NCBI RefSeq assembly: GCF_032118995.1
Contig: NC_092650.1
Location: forward strand, 11,470,001 to 11,534,000
Origin: Asterias amurensis
Lineage: Eukaryota; Echinodermata; Asteroidea; Forcipulatida; Asteriidae
DNA length: 64,000 bases
Direction: 5' to 3'
Part shown: positions 42,284 to 54,996 of the stretch, piece by piece
Position numbering within the stretch: the stretch's first letter is position 1
How the letters are laid out: the number at the start of each line of letters is the position of its first letter
The notes under the pieces: generated by a model
The model's database searches: none
Seen by the model: only the letters and a program-made list of their open reading frames with translations
What the model was told of the DNA's origin: nothing
Made by a program: the position numbers and the translations under genes

Positions 42284-44075
42284 TCATCTGCTCTACCCTA
42301 GCTACTCTGTACAAGTACTTGTACACAATAGGCTTGTACACAATTTCAGGCAAACTTTGATAATTTCAGGCACAATTTCATACGTTAAAAAGGCTAAAAT
42401 TTGATCATTTCAGGCAAAGTTTGATTAGTATACACAAGGTAAAGTTTGATAAGAACACAAGGCTTGAACACGATAGCCTTGTACACCATTTTAGACAAAA
42501 CTGGATAATTTCATGCAGAATTTGATTATTGTCAATTTAATAAGTACATGTCCACATGGCTTTATACACAATTTCCAGGCATTATTTGATAATTGCAGGT
42601 AAAATTTGATAAGTAGGCAAGGCTATTGTACACAATAGCTGCGTACACAATTTAAGGAGAAATTTCACAAGTACACAATGCTATCGCTTGTACACAATAG
42701 CCTTGTTCACATTTTCATGCAAATCTTGCTAATTGCCAGGCAGAATTTGCTAATTGACAAAATTTGATAAGAACACAAGACTTTTACCTTGTACACATGT
42801 TTAGGCATAAGTACGCAAGGCTATATTGTACACAATAGCTGCGTACACAATTTCAGGCAAAATTTAATCAGTACACAAGGCTATTTATAGTCTTGCAATT
42901 TGATAAAGTACACAACTCCTGGCAAAGTTTGATAATTTCAGGCACACAAGGCCTTATACACAATTTAGGCAGAATTTTGGGAGTGGACAAATACAATTTC
43001 AAGAAAATTGTTGATATATACAGGCAAAATTTGATGATTACACAAGGCTTGTACACTATTTTAAGGCAAAATGTGATAAGTACACAAGGGTATTACACCG
43101 TTGTACTTGTTTTAGGCAGAGTTTAGGGATGTTTCAGACATAATTTTGACATGTTCAGGCGAAATTTGATAAGTGCACAAGTTACTTGTTTTTAGGCAGA
43201 ATTTTGAGAGTACACATGGCTATAGTCTTGTACACAAGTACACAATTTCAGGAAAAGTTTTGATATATTCAGGCAAAATTTGATAATTTCAGGCAAATTT
43301 TGATGATTACACAAGACTACAGTCTTGTACACTATTTAAGGCAAAATGTTTTAAGTATACAAGGCTAGTACACCCTTGTACTTGATTTTAGGCAGAATTT
43401 AGGGAGTACACAAGTCTTGCACACAAGTAGACAATTTCATGTTGATATATTCAGGCAAAATTTGATAATTCCAGCAAAATTGATGATACACAAGGCTACA
43501 GTCTTGTACAGTATTTCAGGCAAACCTTAATAATTTTAGGCAAACTTTGGTGAAAACACAAGGCTATAGTACACAAGGACAGGTGTCCTAGTTAAGTACA
43601 CAAGACTGTATACAATTTCAGGCAAAATTTGATTATTTCAAGCCAAAATTGGTGTAGCATGTAGGCCTACACTTTTTCAGGCAAAAATTGTTAATTTCAG
43701 GCAAAATTGTTATGGGGCAGAATTTAGGGAGTAACAAGGACACAAGTTCAGGAAAAATTTGATATATTTAGGCAAAATTTGTACACAAGGCTTGTGTACA
43801 GTATAGTCTTGTACTTATTTTCAGGCAAAATTTGATAATTTCAGGCAAATTTGATGATTACACAAGGCTACAGTCTTGTACACTATTCCAGGCAAAATGT
43901 GATATATAGACAAGGCTATTATACTCTTGTACTTGTTTTTAGGCAGAATTTAGGGAGTACACAAGGCTACAGTCTTGTACACTATTTCAGGCAAAATTTG
44001 ATAATTTCAGGCAAATTTGATGATTACACAAGGCTACAGTCTTGTACACTATTCCAGGCAAAATGTGATATATAG

Positions 44076-46129
44076 ACAAGGCTACAGTCTTGTACACTAT
44101 TTCAGGCAAAATTTGAACATTTCAGGCAAAATTTGATGATTACACAAGTACACATCTGGCAAAGTTTGATAATTTTAGGCACACAAGGCCTTATACACAC
44201 TTTCAGGCGAAACCTGGTAAATACAAATGGCTATAGTAGTGTACACATTAGCCTTGAATAGATTTTTAGGCAAAATTTGATAATTTCAGGCCAAATGTTG
44301 ATGATAAACAAGGATAATTCGTGTAATTTGACCATTTCATGCAAACTTTGGTGCATACACAAGGCCAGGTGATCTTGTTTAGTACACAATTGTATACAAT
44401 TTCAGGCAAAATTTGATCGCTTCAGGCAAATTTTGAAAGCACACAAGGCCAAATTCAGGCAAAGTTTGATAACTTCAGACAAAATTTGATCAGTAGGCAG
44501 AATTTAGGGGGTACACAAGTACACAATATTAGACAAAGTTTGATATATTAAGGCAAAGTTTGATAATTTCAGGCACACAAGGCTTTATACACACTTTCAG
44601 GCAAAACCTGGTAAGTATGTACACAATTTCAGGTCAAATGCGATAATTCCAGGGAAAGTACACAAGGCTTGTTTACTGTATAGTTCTTATTTTCAGGCAA
44701 ATTTGATCATTTCAAGCAAAATTTGATGATTACACAACGCTACAGTCTTGTAGGCCTACACTATTTCAGGCAAAATTTGATAATTTCAGGCAAAATTTGA
44801 TAATTTCAGACAAAATTTGATGATAACATTATTTCAGGCAAAATTTGATCATTTCAGGCAAAATTTGATCAGTACACAAGGTTATATAAGTCTTGTACTT
44901 GTTTGAAGGCAGAATTTAGGGAGTACACAAGTCTTGTACACAAGTACACAATTTCAGGCAAAATTTGATATATTCAGGCAAAATTTGATAAGTGCACAAG
45001 GCTTGTGTACCGTATAGTCTTGTACTTATTTTCAGGCAAAATTTGATAATTTCAGGCAAAATTTGATGATTTCAGACAACATTTGATGATTACACAAGGC
45101 TAAGGTCTTGTACACTATTTCAGGCAAAATTTGATAATTTCAGAAAATTTTTGATAATTTCAGACAAAATTTGATGATTACACTATTTCAGGCAAAATTT
45201 GATGATTACACAAGGCTTGTACTTATTTTCAGGCCAAATTTGATCAATTGAGGCAAAGTTTGAAGATTACACAAGGCTATAGTTCTGTACACTATTTCAG
45301 GATAAGTTTGATAATAATTTCAGGCAAAATTTGATCATTTCAGGCAAAATTTGATGATTAAACAGGTGATGATTACACAAGGCTACTGTCTTGTAAACTC
45401 TTTCAGACAAAATTTGATGAGTACACAAGGTTATAGTATGGACTTGTTTTTAGGCAGAACCTAGGGAGTACACAAAGCTATATATAGTCTTGTACTTATT
45501 TTCAGGCAAAATTTGATGATTACACAAGGCTATATAGTCTTGTACTTATTTTCAGGCAAAATTTGATCATTTGAGGCAAAATGTGATGATTACACAAGGC
45601 TACAGTCCTGTACACTATTTCAGGATAAGTTTGAAAATTTCAGGCAAAATTTGATGATTACACAAGGCTATAGGCTTGTACTTATTTTCAGGCAAAATTT
45701 GATCATTTCAGGCAAAGTTTGATGATTACACAAGGCTACAGTGTACTAGTTCAGGCAAAATTTGATAATTTCAGAAAAAAAAAATGATGATTACACTATT
45801 TCAGGAAAATTTTTATAATTTCAGGTACAATGTTATCATTTCAGGCAAAATTTGATCAGGTCACAAGGTTATAGTCTTGCACTTGTTTTTAGGCAGAATT
45901 TAGGGAGTACACAAAGCTATAGTCTTGTACACAAGTACACAATTTCAGGCAAAAGTTGATGATTACCCAAGGCTATAGTCTTGTACTTATTTTCAGGCAA
46001 AATTTGATCATTTGAGGCAAAATGTGATGATTACACAAGGCTACTGTCTTGTAAACTCTTTCAGACAAAATTTGATGAGTACACAAGGTTATAGTATGGA
46101 CTTGTTTTTAGGCAGAACCTAGGGAGTAC
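44076..46129. repeat. Higher-order satellite unit, copy 1
   Basis: CACATCTGGCAAAGTTTGAT at 44151 is found again at 46205, an offset of 2054 bp. The whole unit repeats in order. Confidence 0.9.
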
Positions 46130-48183
46130 ACAAGGCTACAGTCTTGTACACTATTTCAGGCAAAATTTGAACATTTCAGGCAAAATTTGATGATTACACA
46201 AGTACACATCTGGCAAAGTTTGATAATTTTAGGCACACAAGGCCTTATACACACTTTCAGGCGAAACCTGGTAAATACAAATGGCTATAGTAGTGTACAC
46301 ATTAGCCTTGAATAGATTTTTAGGCAAAATTTGATAATTTCAGGCCAAATGTTGATGATAAACAAGGATAATTCGTGTAATTTGACCATTTCATGCAAAC
46401 TTTGGTGCATACACAAGGCCAGGTGATCTTGTTTAGTACACAATTGTATACAATTTCAGGCAAAATTTGATCGCTTCAGGCAAATTTTGAAAGCACATAA
46501 GGCCAAATTCAGGCAAAGTTTGATAACTTCAGACAAAATTTGATCAGTAGGCAGAATTTAGGGGGTACACAAGTACACAATATTAGACAAAGTTTGATAT
46601 TATTAAGGCAAAGTTTGATAATTTCAGGCACACAAGGCTTTATACACACTTTCAGGCAAAACCTGGTAAGTATGTACACAATTTCAGGTCAAATGCGATA
46701 ATTCCAGGGAAAGTACACAAGGCTTGTTTACTGTATAGTTCTTATTTTCAGGCAAATTTGATCATTTCAAGCAAAATTTGATGATTACACAACGCTACAG
46801 TCTTGTAGGCCTACACTATTTCAGGCAAAATTTGATAATTTCAGGCAAAATTTGATAATTTCAGACAAAATTTGATGATAACATTATTTCAGGCAAAATT
46901 TGATCATTTCAGGCAAAATTTGATCAGTACACAAGGTTATATAAGTCTTGTACTTGTTTGAAGGCAGAATTTAGGGAGTACACAAGTCTTGTACACAAGT
47001 ACACAATTTCAGGCAAAATTTGATATATTCAGGCAAAATTTGATAAGTGCACAAGGCTTGTGTACCGTATAGTCTTGTACTTATTTTCAGGCAAAATTTG
47101 ATAATTTCAGGCAAAATTTGATGATTTCAGACAACATTTGATGATTACACAAGGCTAAGGTCTTGTACACTATTTCAGGCAAAATTTGATAATTTCAGAA
47201 AATTTTTGATAATTTCAGACAAAATTTGATGATTACACTATTTCAGGCAAAATTTGATGATTACACAAGGCTTGTACTTATTTTCAGGCCAAATTTGATC
47301 AATTGAGGCAAAGTTTGAAGATTACACAAGGCTATAGTTCTGTACACTATTTCAGGATAAGTTTGATAATAATTTCAGGCAAAATTTGATCATTTCAGGC
47401 AAAATTTGATGATTAAACAGGTGATGATTACACAAGGCTACTGTCTTGTAAACTCTTTCAGACAAAATTTGATGAGTACACAAGGTTATAGTATGGACTT
47501 GTTTTTAGGCAGAACCTAGGGAGTACACAAAGCTATATATAGTCTTGTACTTATTTTCAGGCAAAATTTGATGATTACACAAGGCTATATAGTCTTGTAC
47601 TTATTTTCAGGCAAAATTTGATCATTTGAGGCAAAATGTGATGATTACACAAGGCTACAGTCCTGTACACTATTTCAGGATAAGTTTGAAAATTTCAGGC
47701 AAAATTTGATGATTACACAAGGCTATAGGCTTGTACTTATTTTCAGGCAAAATTTGATCATTTCAGGCAAAGTTTGATGATTACACAAGGCTACAGTGTA
47801 CTAGTTCAGGCAAAATTTGATAATTTCAGAAAAAAAAATGATGATTACACTATTTCAGGAAAATTTTTATAATTTCAGGTACAATGTTATCATTTCAGGC
47901 AAAATTTGATCAGGTCACAAGGTTATAGTCTTGCACTTGTTTTTAGGCAGAATTTAGGGAGTACACAAAGCTATAGTCTTGTACACAAGTACACAATTTC
48001 AGGCAAAAGTTGATGATTACCCAAGGCTATAGTCTTGTACTTATTTTCAGGCAAAATTTGATCATTTGAGGCAAAATGTGATGATTACACAAGGCTACTG
48101 TCTTGTAAACTCTTTCAGACAAAATTTGATGAGTACACAAGGTTATAGTATGGACTTGTTTTTAGGCAGAACCTAGGGAGTAC
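46130..48183. repeat. Higher-order satellite unit, copy 2
   Basis: Almost identical to copy 1. Differences I see are AGCACATAAGG for AGCACACAAGG, one extra T in TGATATTATTAAGG, and one fewer A in the A-run at 47830. Homology ends near GAACCTAGGGAGTACACAAGG (about 48183). Confidence 0.9.
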
Positions 48184-49849
48184 ACAAGGCTATAGTCTTG
48201 TACTTATTTTCAGGCAAAATTTGATCATTTGAGGCAAAATGTGATGATTACACAAGGCTACAGTCTTGTACACTATTTCAGGATAAGTTTGATAATTTCA
48301 GGCAAGATTTGATGATTACCCAAGGCTATAGTCCTGTACTTATTTTCAGGCAAAATTTGATCATTTCAGGCAAAGTTTTATGATTACACAAGGCTACAGT
48401 GTTGTTTACTTTTTCAGGCAGAATTTGATAATTTCAGACAAAATTTGATGATTACACTATTTCAGGCAAACTTTTATCATTTCAGGTAAAATGTTATCAT
48501 TTCAGGCAAAATTTGATCAGTACACAAGGTTACAGTCTTGTACTTGTTTTAAGGCAGAATTTATGGATTACACATGGCTATAGTCTTGTGCACAATTACA
48601 CAATTTCAGGAAAAAATTTATATAATTATTCAGGCACAATTTGTTAAGTACACAAGGCTTGTGTACAATAGAGTATTGTTTCTTATTTTCAGGCAAAATT
48701 TGATCATTTCAGGCCAAATTTGATGATTACACAAGGCTACAGTCTTGTACACTATTTCAGACAAAATTTGATAGTTTCAGACAAAATTTTATAATTTCAG
48801 ACAAAAATTTATGATTACACTATTTCAGGCAAAATTATGACATTTCAGGCAAAATTATGACATTTCAGACAAAATTTTATGAGTACACAAGGCTATAGTC
48901 TTGTACACAAGAACACAATTTCAGGCAAAAATTGATGATTACACAAGGCTACAGTCTTGTACACTATTTCAGACAAAATTTGATAATTTCAGACAAAATT
49001 ATATAATTTCAGACAAAATTTGATGATTACACTATTTCAGGCAAAATTATATAATTTCAGGCAAAATTTGATCATTTCAGGCAAAATTTTATAAGTACAC
49101 AAGGTTATAGTCTTGTACTTGTTTTAGGGCAGAATTTAGGGAGTACACAAGGCTATAGTCTTGTACACAAGTACACAATTTCAGGCAAAATTTGATGATT
49201 ACCCAAGGCCATAGTCTTGTACTTATTTTCAGGCAAAATTTGATCATTTCAGGCAAAGTTTGATGATTACACAAGGCTACAGTGTTGTACACTTTTTCAG
49301 GCAGAATTTGATAATTTCAGACAAAATTTGATGATTACACTATTTCAGGCAAACTTTTAATAATTCAGGTAAAATGTTATTATTTCAGGCAAAATTTGAT
49401 CAGTACACAAGGTTATAGTCTTGTATTTGTTTTAAGGCAGATTTTAGGGAGTACACATGGCTATAGTCTTGTGCACAAGTACACAATTTCAGGAAAAAAT
49501 TTATATAATTATTCAGGCACAACTTGATAAGTACACAAGGCTTGTGTACCATAGAGTCTTGTTTCTTATTTGCAGGCAAAATTTGATCATTTCATGCAAA
49601 ATTTGATGATTACACAAGACTACAGTCTTGTACACTATTTCAGACAAAATTTGATAATTTCAGACAAAATTTGATAATTTCAGACAAAAATTTATGATTA
49701 CACTATTTCAGGCAAAATTATATAATTTCAGGCAAAATTTGATCATTTCAGGCAAAATTTTATAAGTACACAAGGTTATAGTCTTGTACTTGTTTTTAGG
49801 CAGAATTTAAGGAGTACACAAGAACACAATTTCAAACAAAATTTGATAC

Positions 49850-51110
49850 TAATTTTTAATAATTTTTTAATTTATATTGCGCCCATTCCAAAAAATGTAC
49901 ACAAGCGCATAACAAAGTAATTATAATAACATAACTTTTAACAACAGGAAAATATACAGCAATCCAAACAAACTGAAAATACAAGAACCTTACAGGACAA
50001 TCCGAAGAGTTCAAATTGCAAAACATAAGATAGACCAAAAACAAACTAGTAAAGGAACAATATATTTATATGCACAATCAGTAAAAAGCTTCTTTAAAAA
50101 GATAAGTCTTAAAAAATATTGAGGCTGCCAGCGATCCTAGTATGAGGGGGAGTTTGTTCCAGAGGTGGGGAGCACTTACATTCAAAGGCCTTGTCCCCAA
50201 GAGCGGCCTTACTACAACCAACAGGGTGACTAAGAAAAATACCATTATCAGAACTGCGAAGGCCTTAGCGAGATAGGGGTTTGATCAAAACAAGCCTAAT
50301 TAAATACTGAGGAGCTAAAATATGAAGTATTTTGTAAGTGATCATTCAAATTTTAAATTCAATTCTAAACCGAACAGGGAGCCAATGTAAATCCATAAGT
50401 AGTGGAGAAATATGGCAATATTTGAAAGCATTACAGACCAGCCTGGCACAAGCATTTTGCACTCTCTGGAGTTGTTTAATCTTAGTGTTGGGTAAGCCAT
50501 AAAAAAAGACTATTACAGTAATATAGTCTATTAGAGACAAACGCATGAATGAGTGTTTCAGTACATTCCTTAGACAAAAAAATTATTATGCGCCTAATGT
50601 TATGCAAATAATAAAATGCACTACCACAAACTTTAGAAATGCGAGTTTTCATTGACATATTGGCATCAAACCATGCACCTAGACTTCGGGCAAGGGAAAC
50701 AGGTGACACAATTGACTGCCCAACCTGAATACCATCCAATGTAACCTTAGATAGTTGCTGACGGGTACCTATGATCAAGAATTCAGTTTTATTGTCATTT
50801 AGATACAAACCATTACATGCAAATAATTATAATTATGAGACAGTTTACCATTAATCGAAACCCTTTGTGATCTGCCATCAAGGTATGAGCAAAACCAGTT
50901 AAGGGCTGTACCATCAATTCCAAAGCGAGACTTAAGTGTACTCAGTAAAATACCATGATCCAGTGTATCAAATGCAGCACTTAAATGTAATAAAACCAAC
51001 AGGGTAACATGTTTTCTATTCATAGCCATTAACAAATCGTTTTGAATTTTCAACAGAGCAGTTTCGGTACTATGGAATTTGCGGTAAGCAGACTGCATCA
51101 ATGAGTAAAA
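49850..51110 (-). mobile_element. L2/CR1-like LINE inserted in the satellite, RT core deleted
   Basis: Reading leftward on the minus strand: an RT start with AYRKFHSTETALLKIQNDLL, LSAAFDTLDHGILLSTLK, WFCSYLDGRSQRVSINGKLS; then a jump to DNKTEFLIIGTRQQLSKV, LGAWFDANMSMKTRISKVC, LQRVQNACARLVCNAFK and LHWLPVRFRIEFKI; then a further-broken LWNKLPLILGSLAASIFFKT end block. The stretch that should hold the FADD catalytic box, between YLDGRSQRV and DNKTE, is missing. The 3' end (49850-49930) has TATGCGCTTGTG and GGGCGCAATATAAATTAA, as in L2/CR1 tails. The 5' end is truncated. No target duplication was visible. Confidence 0.88.
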
Positions 51111-51149
51111 GTTATTCTAAGTCAGACAAGATTGTAACTGACATGCTAC

Positions 51150-52125
51150 AGGGAAGTACACAAGCCTTGTGTACCGTATAGTCTTGTACTTATTTCCAGG
51201 CAAAATTTGATAATTTCAGGCAAAATTTGATAATTTCAGGCAAAATTTAATTATTACACAAGGCTACAGTCTTGTACACAATAGTTCAACAGTTTTAGTT
51301 TAAGAACCACAATTTGATAATTTCAGGCAAAATTTAATTATTACACAAGGCTACAGTCTTGTACACAATAGTTCAACAGTTTTAGTTTAAGAACCACACT
51401 TTTGTAAGTACGCAAGTCCAGTACATCTTTTCAGGCAAAATGTGATAGTTCAGAATTTGTACACAAGGCTATAGTTTTCAACACAAACATTGTCAACCAA
51501 ACTTGATAACACACATTTCCTAAGCCTTGTCAGTTTCAGGCAAGGTTTGATAACAATCAGGCAAAATATGGCAACTGTACAAGGCTATATTATTATTATT
51601 ATATAGGCCTGAGATACAGTTTCAGGCAAAATTTGATAATTTTAAGAGAAAAAGTACATGAGGCCTTGTAAACATTTTCAAGCAACATTTAACAACTACA
51701 CAAGGCATATGCACCAGTCTAGTAAGTACTAGCTCTTACATTTTCAAGCAAAGTGTTTTTTCTGTACGGAAAGTGTATAATGGCTTTAAACACATTTCCA
51801 AACACACAAGCCTTGTACACATTTTGTAGCAAATGCTATACAAGTAGCACATTTGAACACTTTTTCAGGCAAAGTTTTATAAGTACACAAGGCTATATAA
51901 AGCACTGTACAAACATTTTCGGCAAAGTTAAAATTTTAGTAAAGGAGGCTGAGGTACAATAGCCTTGTACACAATTTCTGGCAAATTTAATAATTTCATG
52001 CAAAATCTTATCAGTACACAAGACCTAATACACAATTTCAGGCAAACCTTGGTAAGTACAAATTTTAGTAACTAACCCAATAGCTTTGTACAAATTTGAT
52101 AAGTACACAAAGGCCACGTTATTAT
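51150..52125. repeat. Satellite array, right part, degenerating outward
   Basis: The same two words continue past the LINE. A 104-bp segment with AATAGTTCAACAGTTTTAG is duplicated at about 51250 and 51340. At 51757-51787, GTACGGAAAGTGTATAATGG and CTTTAA are a solo right end of a family B TTAA MITE. A last relic word of the satellite lies at 53582-53606. Confidence 0.88.
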
Positions 52126-52210
52126 TATGGTTAATTTAGTTAGCACTGGGACAAGAAAAACAAATACATACAATGATCTGTTGCCCTACATTTGGAATAC
52201 ACAATGAAAT

Positions 52211-52389
52211 TAAGAAGGGAATCAAAGAGTAGGCGACGAGTTCTTAAACGGACGTTTAAAACTGGCAGGGTTGTGGCCATGTGATAAAGGCTTGAGCTGA
52301 AGGCGAGGGCCTTTATCGCACCGTAACGACCCTGCCAGGATTTAAACGTCCGCTTTAGATATCGAGTCACTACTCTTTTATTCCCGTTC
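52211..52389. repeat. Foldback (inverted repeat) with ~85-bp arms
   Basis: The left arm, with AAACGGACGTTTAAAACTGG and CAGGGTTGTGGCC, is reverse-complementary, with mismatches, to the right arm, with CCTGCCAGGATTTAAACGTC and CGCTTTAGATATCGAG. The loop is under 15 nt, near 52300. No coding content. Confidence 0.8.
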
Positions 52390-52926
52390 ACAAATGCCCT
52401 TATGTTTAAAGCAACTTAATTTACCAGGTATAGACAGTGTGACACTGTTTCATTTGCGTTTTTTTCGCATCGGTCAGTGTGTAATACGCGCTGTTAATAA
52501 TAGCTATGCCAATTGTGTTCCACATAATTCAATTTGGCGTACATTAGCTTTTGCGCCCAACACACAAAGCTTTTCAAAATTTCAAAATCTTTTGTACTTG
52601 AAAAAGATCCTTTACTAATTTTGTTGTATGGATTAGACAAGTGATGATCACAGGTAACACAAAGAAGCTGAGTTTGTCTCATTTCTGTTACATCTTTGTA
52701 AAATAGTTCACCTGCTGGGTGATTTAGCTTGAACAAAACATCCATGCAGTAAGCAGTGTGTTTACATCAATATTCTTCAATATGCCTAATTAAATGAACT
52801 GCATACTGTACAAAATCCGTTTGCACACAAGTCACTTTACGTCAAGTTGGCTAGTTGTGCTATAATAGAAATGTGTTCAAACTCCAAAATCGGTTTTTAC
52901 TTGTTTGTTTTAAAGTTTATTTACAG

Positions 52927-53480
52927 TAAGGGACAAATTCAAAATTAAACAAGCGGTAACTCAGGGGCTTTTTAAGAATCACCCGAGGTAATACAGGGTA
53001 TTTACAGGCTTGCATACGAACAATAGAGTCATGAATATCCATCTGCACATGCTGGGTCAACTTGGGCATGGTTGGGTGACCGCGGATTTTGTATCCTAAC
53101 AACTTAACAAAAGGCAAGATTTTTGTGTGGGATTACTTCAGCAAGGGATGATCGGATTAGTGACAGCTGCCTGGCTGCTCCAATAAATGGTCTGCTGATC
53201 TATTCAGGTACTCATTGGTTCTAAAGAAACCAATGGACCGCAAACTCCACTTATCTATTGTTGAACAGTATCAATTACGAATTAAATGAGCCTCTGCCAA
53301 ACCAAAGGGTTGCCGGCGGCGATATCAGAGAAGTAAACTTGGCTCCCTGTGGCCCCAAGAGTTCATTGACCTGTAGATAATTAGCTCATTATGGTCCGAC
53401 TTCCTTTTGCCTCGTAATACCCCGGGGGAAAATGAAGATTTACCCGAGTTACCGATTGTTTAATTTTGAATTCGCCCCTA
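52927..53480. mobile_element. 554-bp inverted-repeat element
   Basis: The left end has TAAGGGACAAATTCAAAATT and AAACAAGCGGTAACTCA. The right end is its complement, GAGTTACCGATTGTTTAATT and TTGAATTCGCCCCTA, about 37 bp in all with few mismatches. Ends begin and finish with TA, compatible with a TA-targeting (Tc1/mariner-type) element, but no transposase is seen. An internal hairpin CATTGGTT/AACCAATG sits at 53213-53235. Confidence 0.75.
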
Positions 53481-53689
53481 ATGCCGGTAAAAATCACAGT
53501 TACTTACTGGCAACTCAGCTGACAGTAAATTACTGTAATTTTTAAGAGCAAAGTTTTACAGTTTACCCTTTCAAACATTTTAGGCAAAATTTGATAGCAC
53601 ACAAGGCCTTAGTACTCTAAAAAACAAGGACAGTAAAATCATACACAACCTGGAACGTAAAAGAAAACTTAAATTGTGTTAACCTAAAT

Positions 53690-53865
53690 TTTCGAAGGAC
53701 TGCAACTTGTGTGTCTACAAAAAAGCTTCTTGGCATCAAAAGGTTCTTTAAGGGCTTGAATCTCTTCAACAGTGTTTCCATCGGGCCTGCTGGGCTGCCT
53801 CCCTGCACATCTTGTCGCAAATCTTCTCGCACATCTTATAAATGTCTCATTCTCATTGATTGCTG
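53690..53865 (-). pseudogene. ctnnbl1: CTNNBL1-like pseudogene exon E1, copy W1
   Basis: Minus-strand reading gives GSPAGPMETLLKRFKPLKNL and LLMPRSFFVDTQVAVL. ETLLKRFKPLK parallels QWLLKRLKAK of CTNNBL1 (recalled), a stretch lost in the other copies. The CSE/ILQD part is eroded. Confidence 0.55.
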
Positions 53866-53885
53866 CAATTAAAGTAAAGTAATGG

Positions 53886-53948
53886 GGTTTGAACAGAGAA
53901 AATTGTTCTGAGGTGGGCCGCTCTAGTAAACTTTTCCTTGTTCAAACC
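53886..53948 (-). other. Conserved palindromic hairpin upstream of E1 (W1)
   Basis: GGTTTGAACAGAGAAAATTG pairs with AAACTTTTCCTTGTTCAAAC. The tip is GGTGGGCCGCTCT instead of the GGACTTGCAAGTCC of A and X. Confidence 0.72.
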
Positions 53949-54167
53949 TAAGTTGTTTAAGATCTACCAAGTCAGTTTCCCTTCAGGTTTTCCTACTTGA
54001 TAAGTTAAGTAAGGAGTACATGATGAAAAATCTTTGTTGCAATTTTGGGAATCAATGTGGTACATGGATTCCCTAAAGATTGTGCCATATTGTGCGCCTT
54101 TTAAGGCAAGACAAAAAGAACAAGGCTACCATAACTAATATTGGCAAACAACGCCTCTCATGATATT

Positions 54168-54316
54168 CATAGGCACATTCTTTAGGGGTTCTGACGAATG
54201 CATAGTCTCTATCTTCACCAACATACACACAAAAGGAGATTCCATCATCTCCAAATAACGCCTCTCATGATATCTTTGATATTATGTTTTCTGTGGTGAT
54301 TGCATTGTCCATTTAA
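54168..54316 (-). pseudogene. ctnnbl1: CTNNBL1-like pseudogene exon E4, copy W2
   Basis: Minus-strand E4 start (NGQCNHHRKHNIKDIMRG) is present and the FGDDG stretch follows, but the 3' end (EDTTILLAKSV in X) is replaced by a repeat of its own AACGCCTCTCATGATAT word (54148-54165). So the exon is truncated and rearranged. Confidence 0.5.
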
Positions 54317-54381
54317 CAACATCATGTAAATTATGCATAAACAATAACAATGACCCATTCTCATTGATACAATGAACGGAC

Positions 54382-54454
54382 CTGATTCCAATCTTCTTCT
54401 TGCAAGCTTAAGTGCAGAACCGACCTTGACACAAATAGTGATGATCAACCATAT
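54382..54454 (-). pseudogene. ctnnbl1: CTNNBL1-like pseudogene exon E3, copy W2
   Basis: 73 nt, with splice-site words as in X (TTTGCAG before, CAG|GTCCG after on the minus strand). Reads VKVGSALKLARRRLESG. Confidence 0.5.
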
Positions 54455-54996
54455 CTGCAAATAAAGTTTTTGAACATAGATTTAACTGACCTGGACTTTT
54501 AACAGATTTTTGTGATGAACAAGGATAACAGTCACCAGAACAGATTTACAACAGTATGAACTGTTAAATACGCTCTTCCATGTAGAGAGTGGAATTTTTT
54601 ATTTTTATTTTTTTGCTGACAGGAGTGTGGCTTTTGTTCTATTAAGATCAAACCCCTCTGTTTTTCAAAAAGATTTTCATTTATTATGTGGTTTGGTAAT
54701 TGCACATGTGCCATTGTTTTCTCATACCCCCTACTTGTATATCATCTTGAAGCTACCTCAGTCTACATTTACACATACAAAACGCAAAGGGTCCAAATCA
54801 AAGGCTATCTATAATATGTAACTGTTGTTCGTATTATTTGTGGAGTAAAATATATTGTTCTCCAAAAAAGAAGGAAAAAACACAATTTATATCGACTATA
54901 TATCGGTATGGATCATTCTTCAGTCCTGTTATAAATGTATTGTTTTATACATGGACCATTGGTCATTGTTGTCATGATAATTCAAATCAGTATTAC
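54455..54996. other. Intron-like sequence between E2 and E3 (W2)
   Basis: Inverted counterpart of 28003-28928, shortened. No gene seen. Confidence 0.45.

Larger units (their letters stand above)
42300..49850. repeat. Satellite array, left part (~7.5 kb)
   Basis: Two words alternate throughout: about 20 bp TTTCAGGCAAAATTTGATAA and about 22 bp ACACAAGGCTATAGTCTTGTAC, with TTTTTAGGCAGAATTTAGGG as a recurrent variant. The second is nearly palindromic (ACAAGGCTATAGTCTTGT). The left 1.5 kb is more degenerate than the middle. Frames crossing the array are repeat readings, not genes. Confidence 0.95.

Noticed and set aside
43851..44075. Open frames inside the satellite (also 42893-43126 and 49089-49292) as repeat proteins
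   Set aside because: They only read through satellite words; the peptide periodicity follows the DNA repeat and frames end at random.
42300..49850. A CRISPR-like array
   Set aside because: Repeat words are short, variable and without constant-length unique spacers, and the surroundings are clearly eukaryotic.
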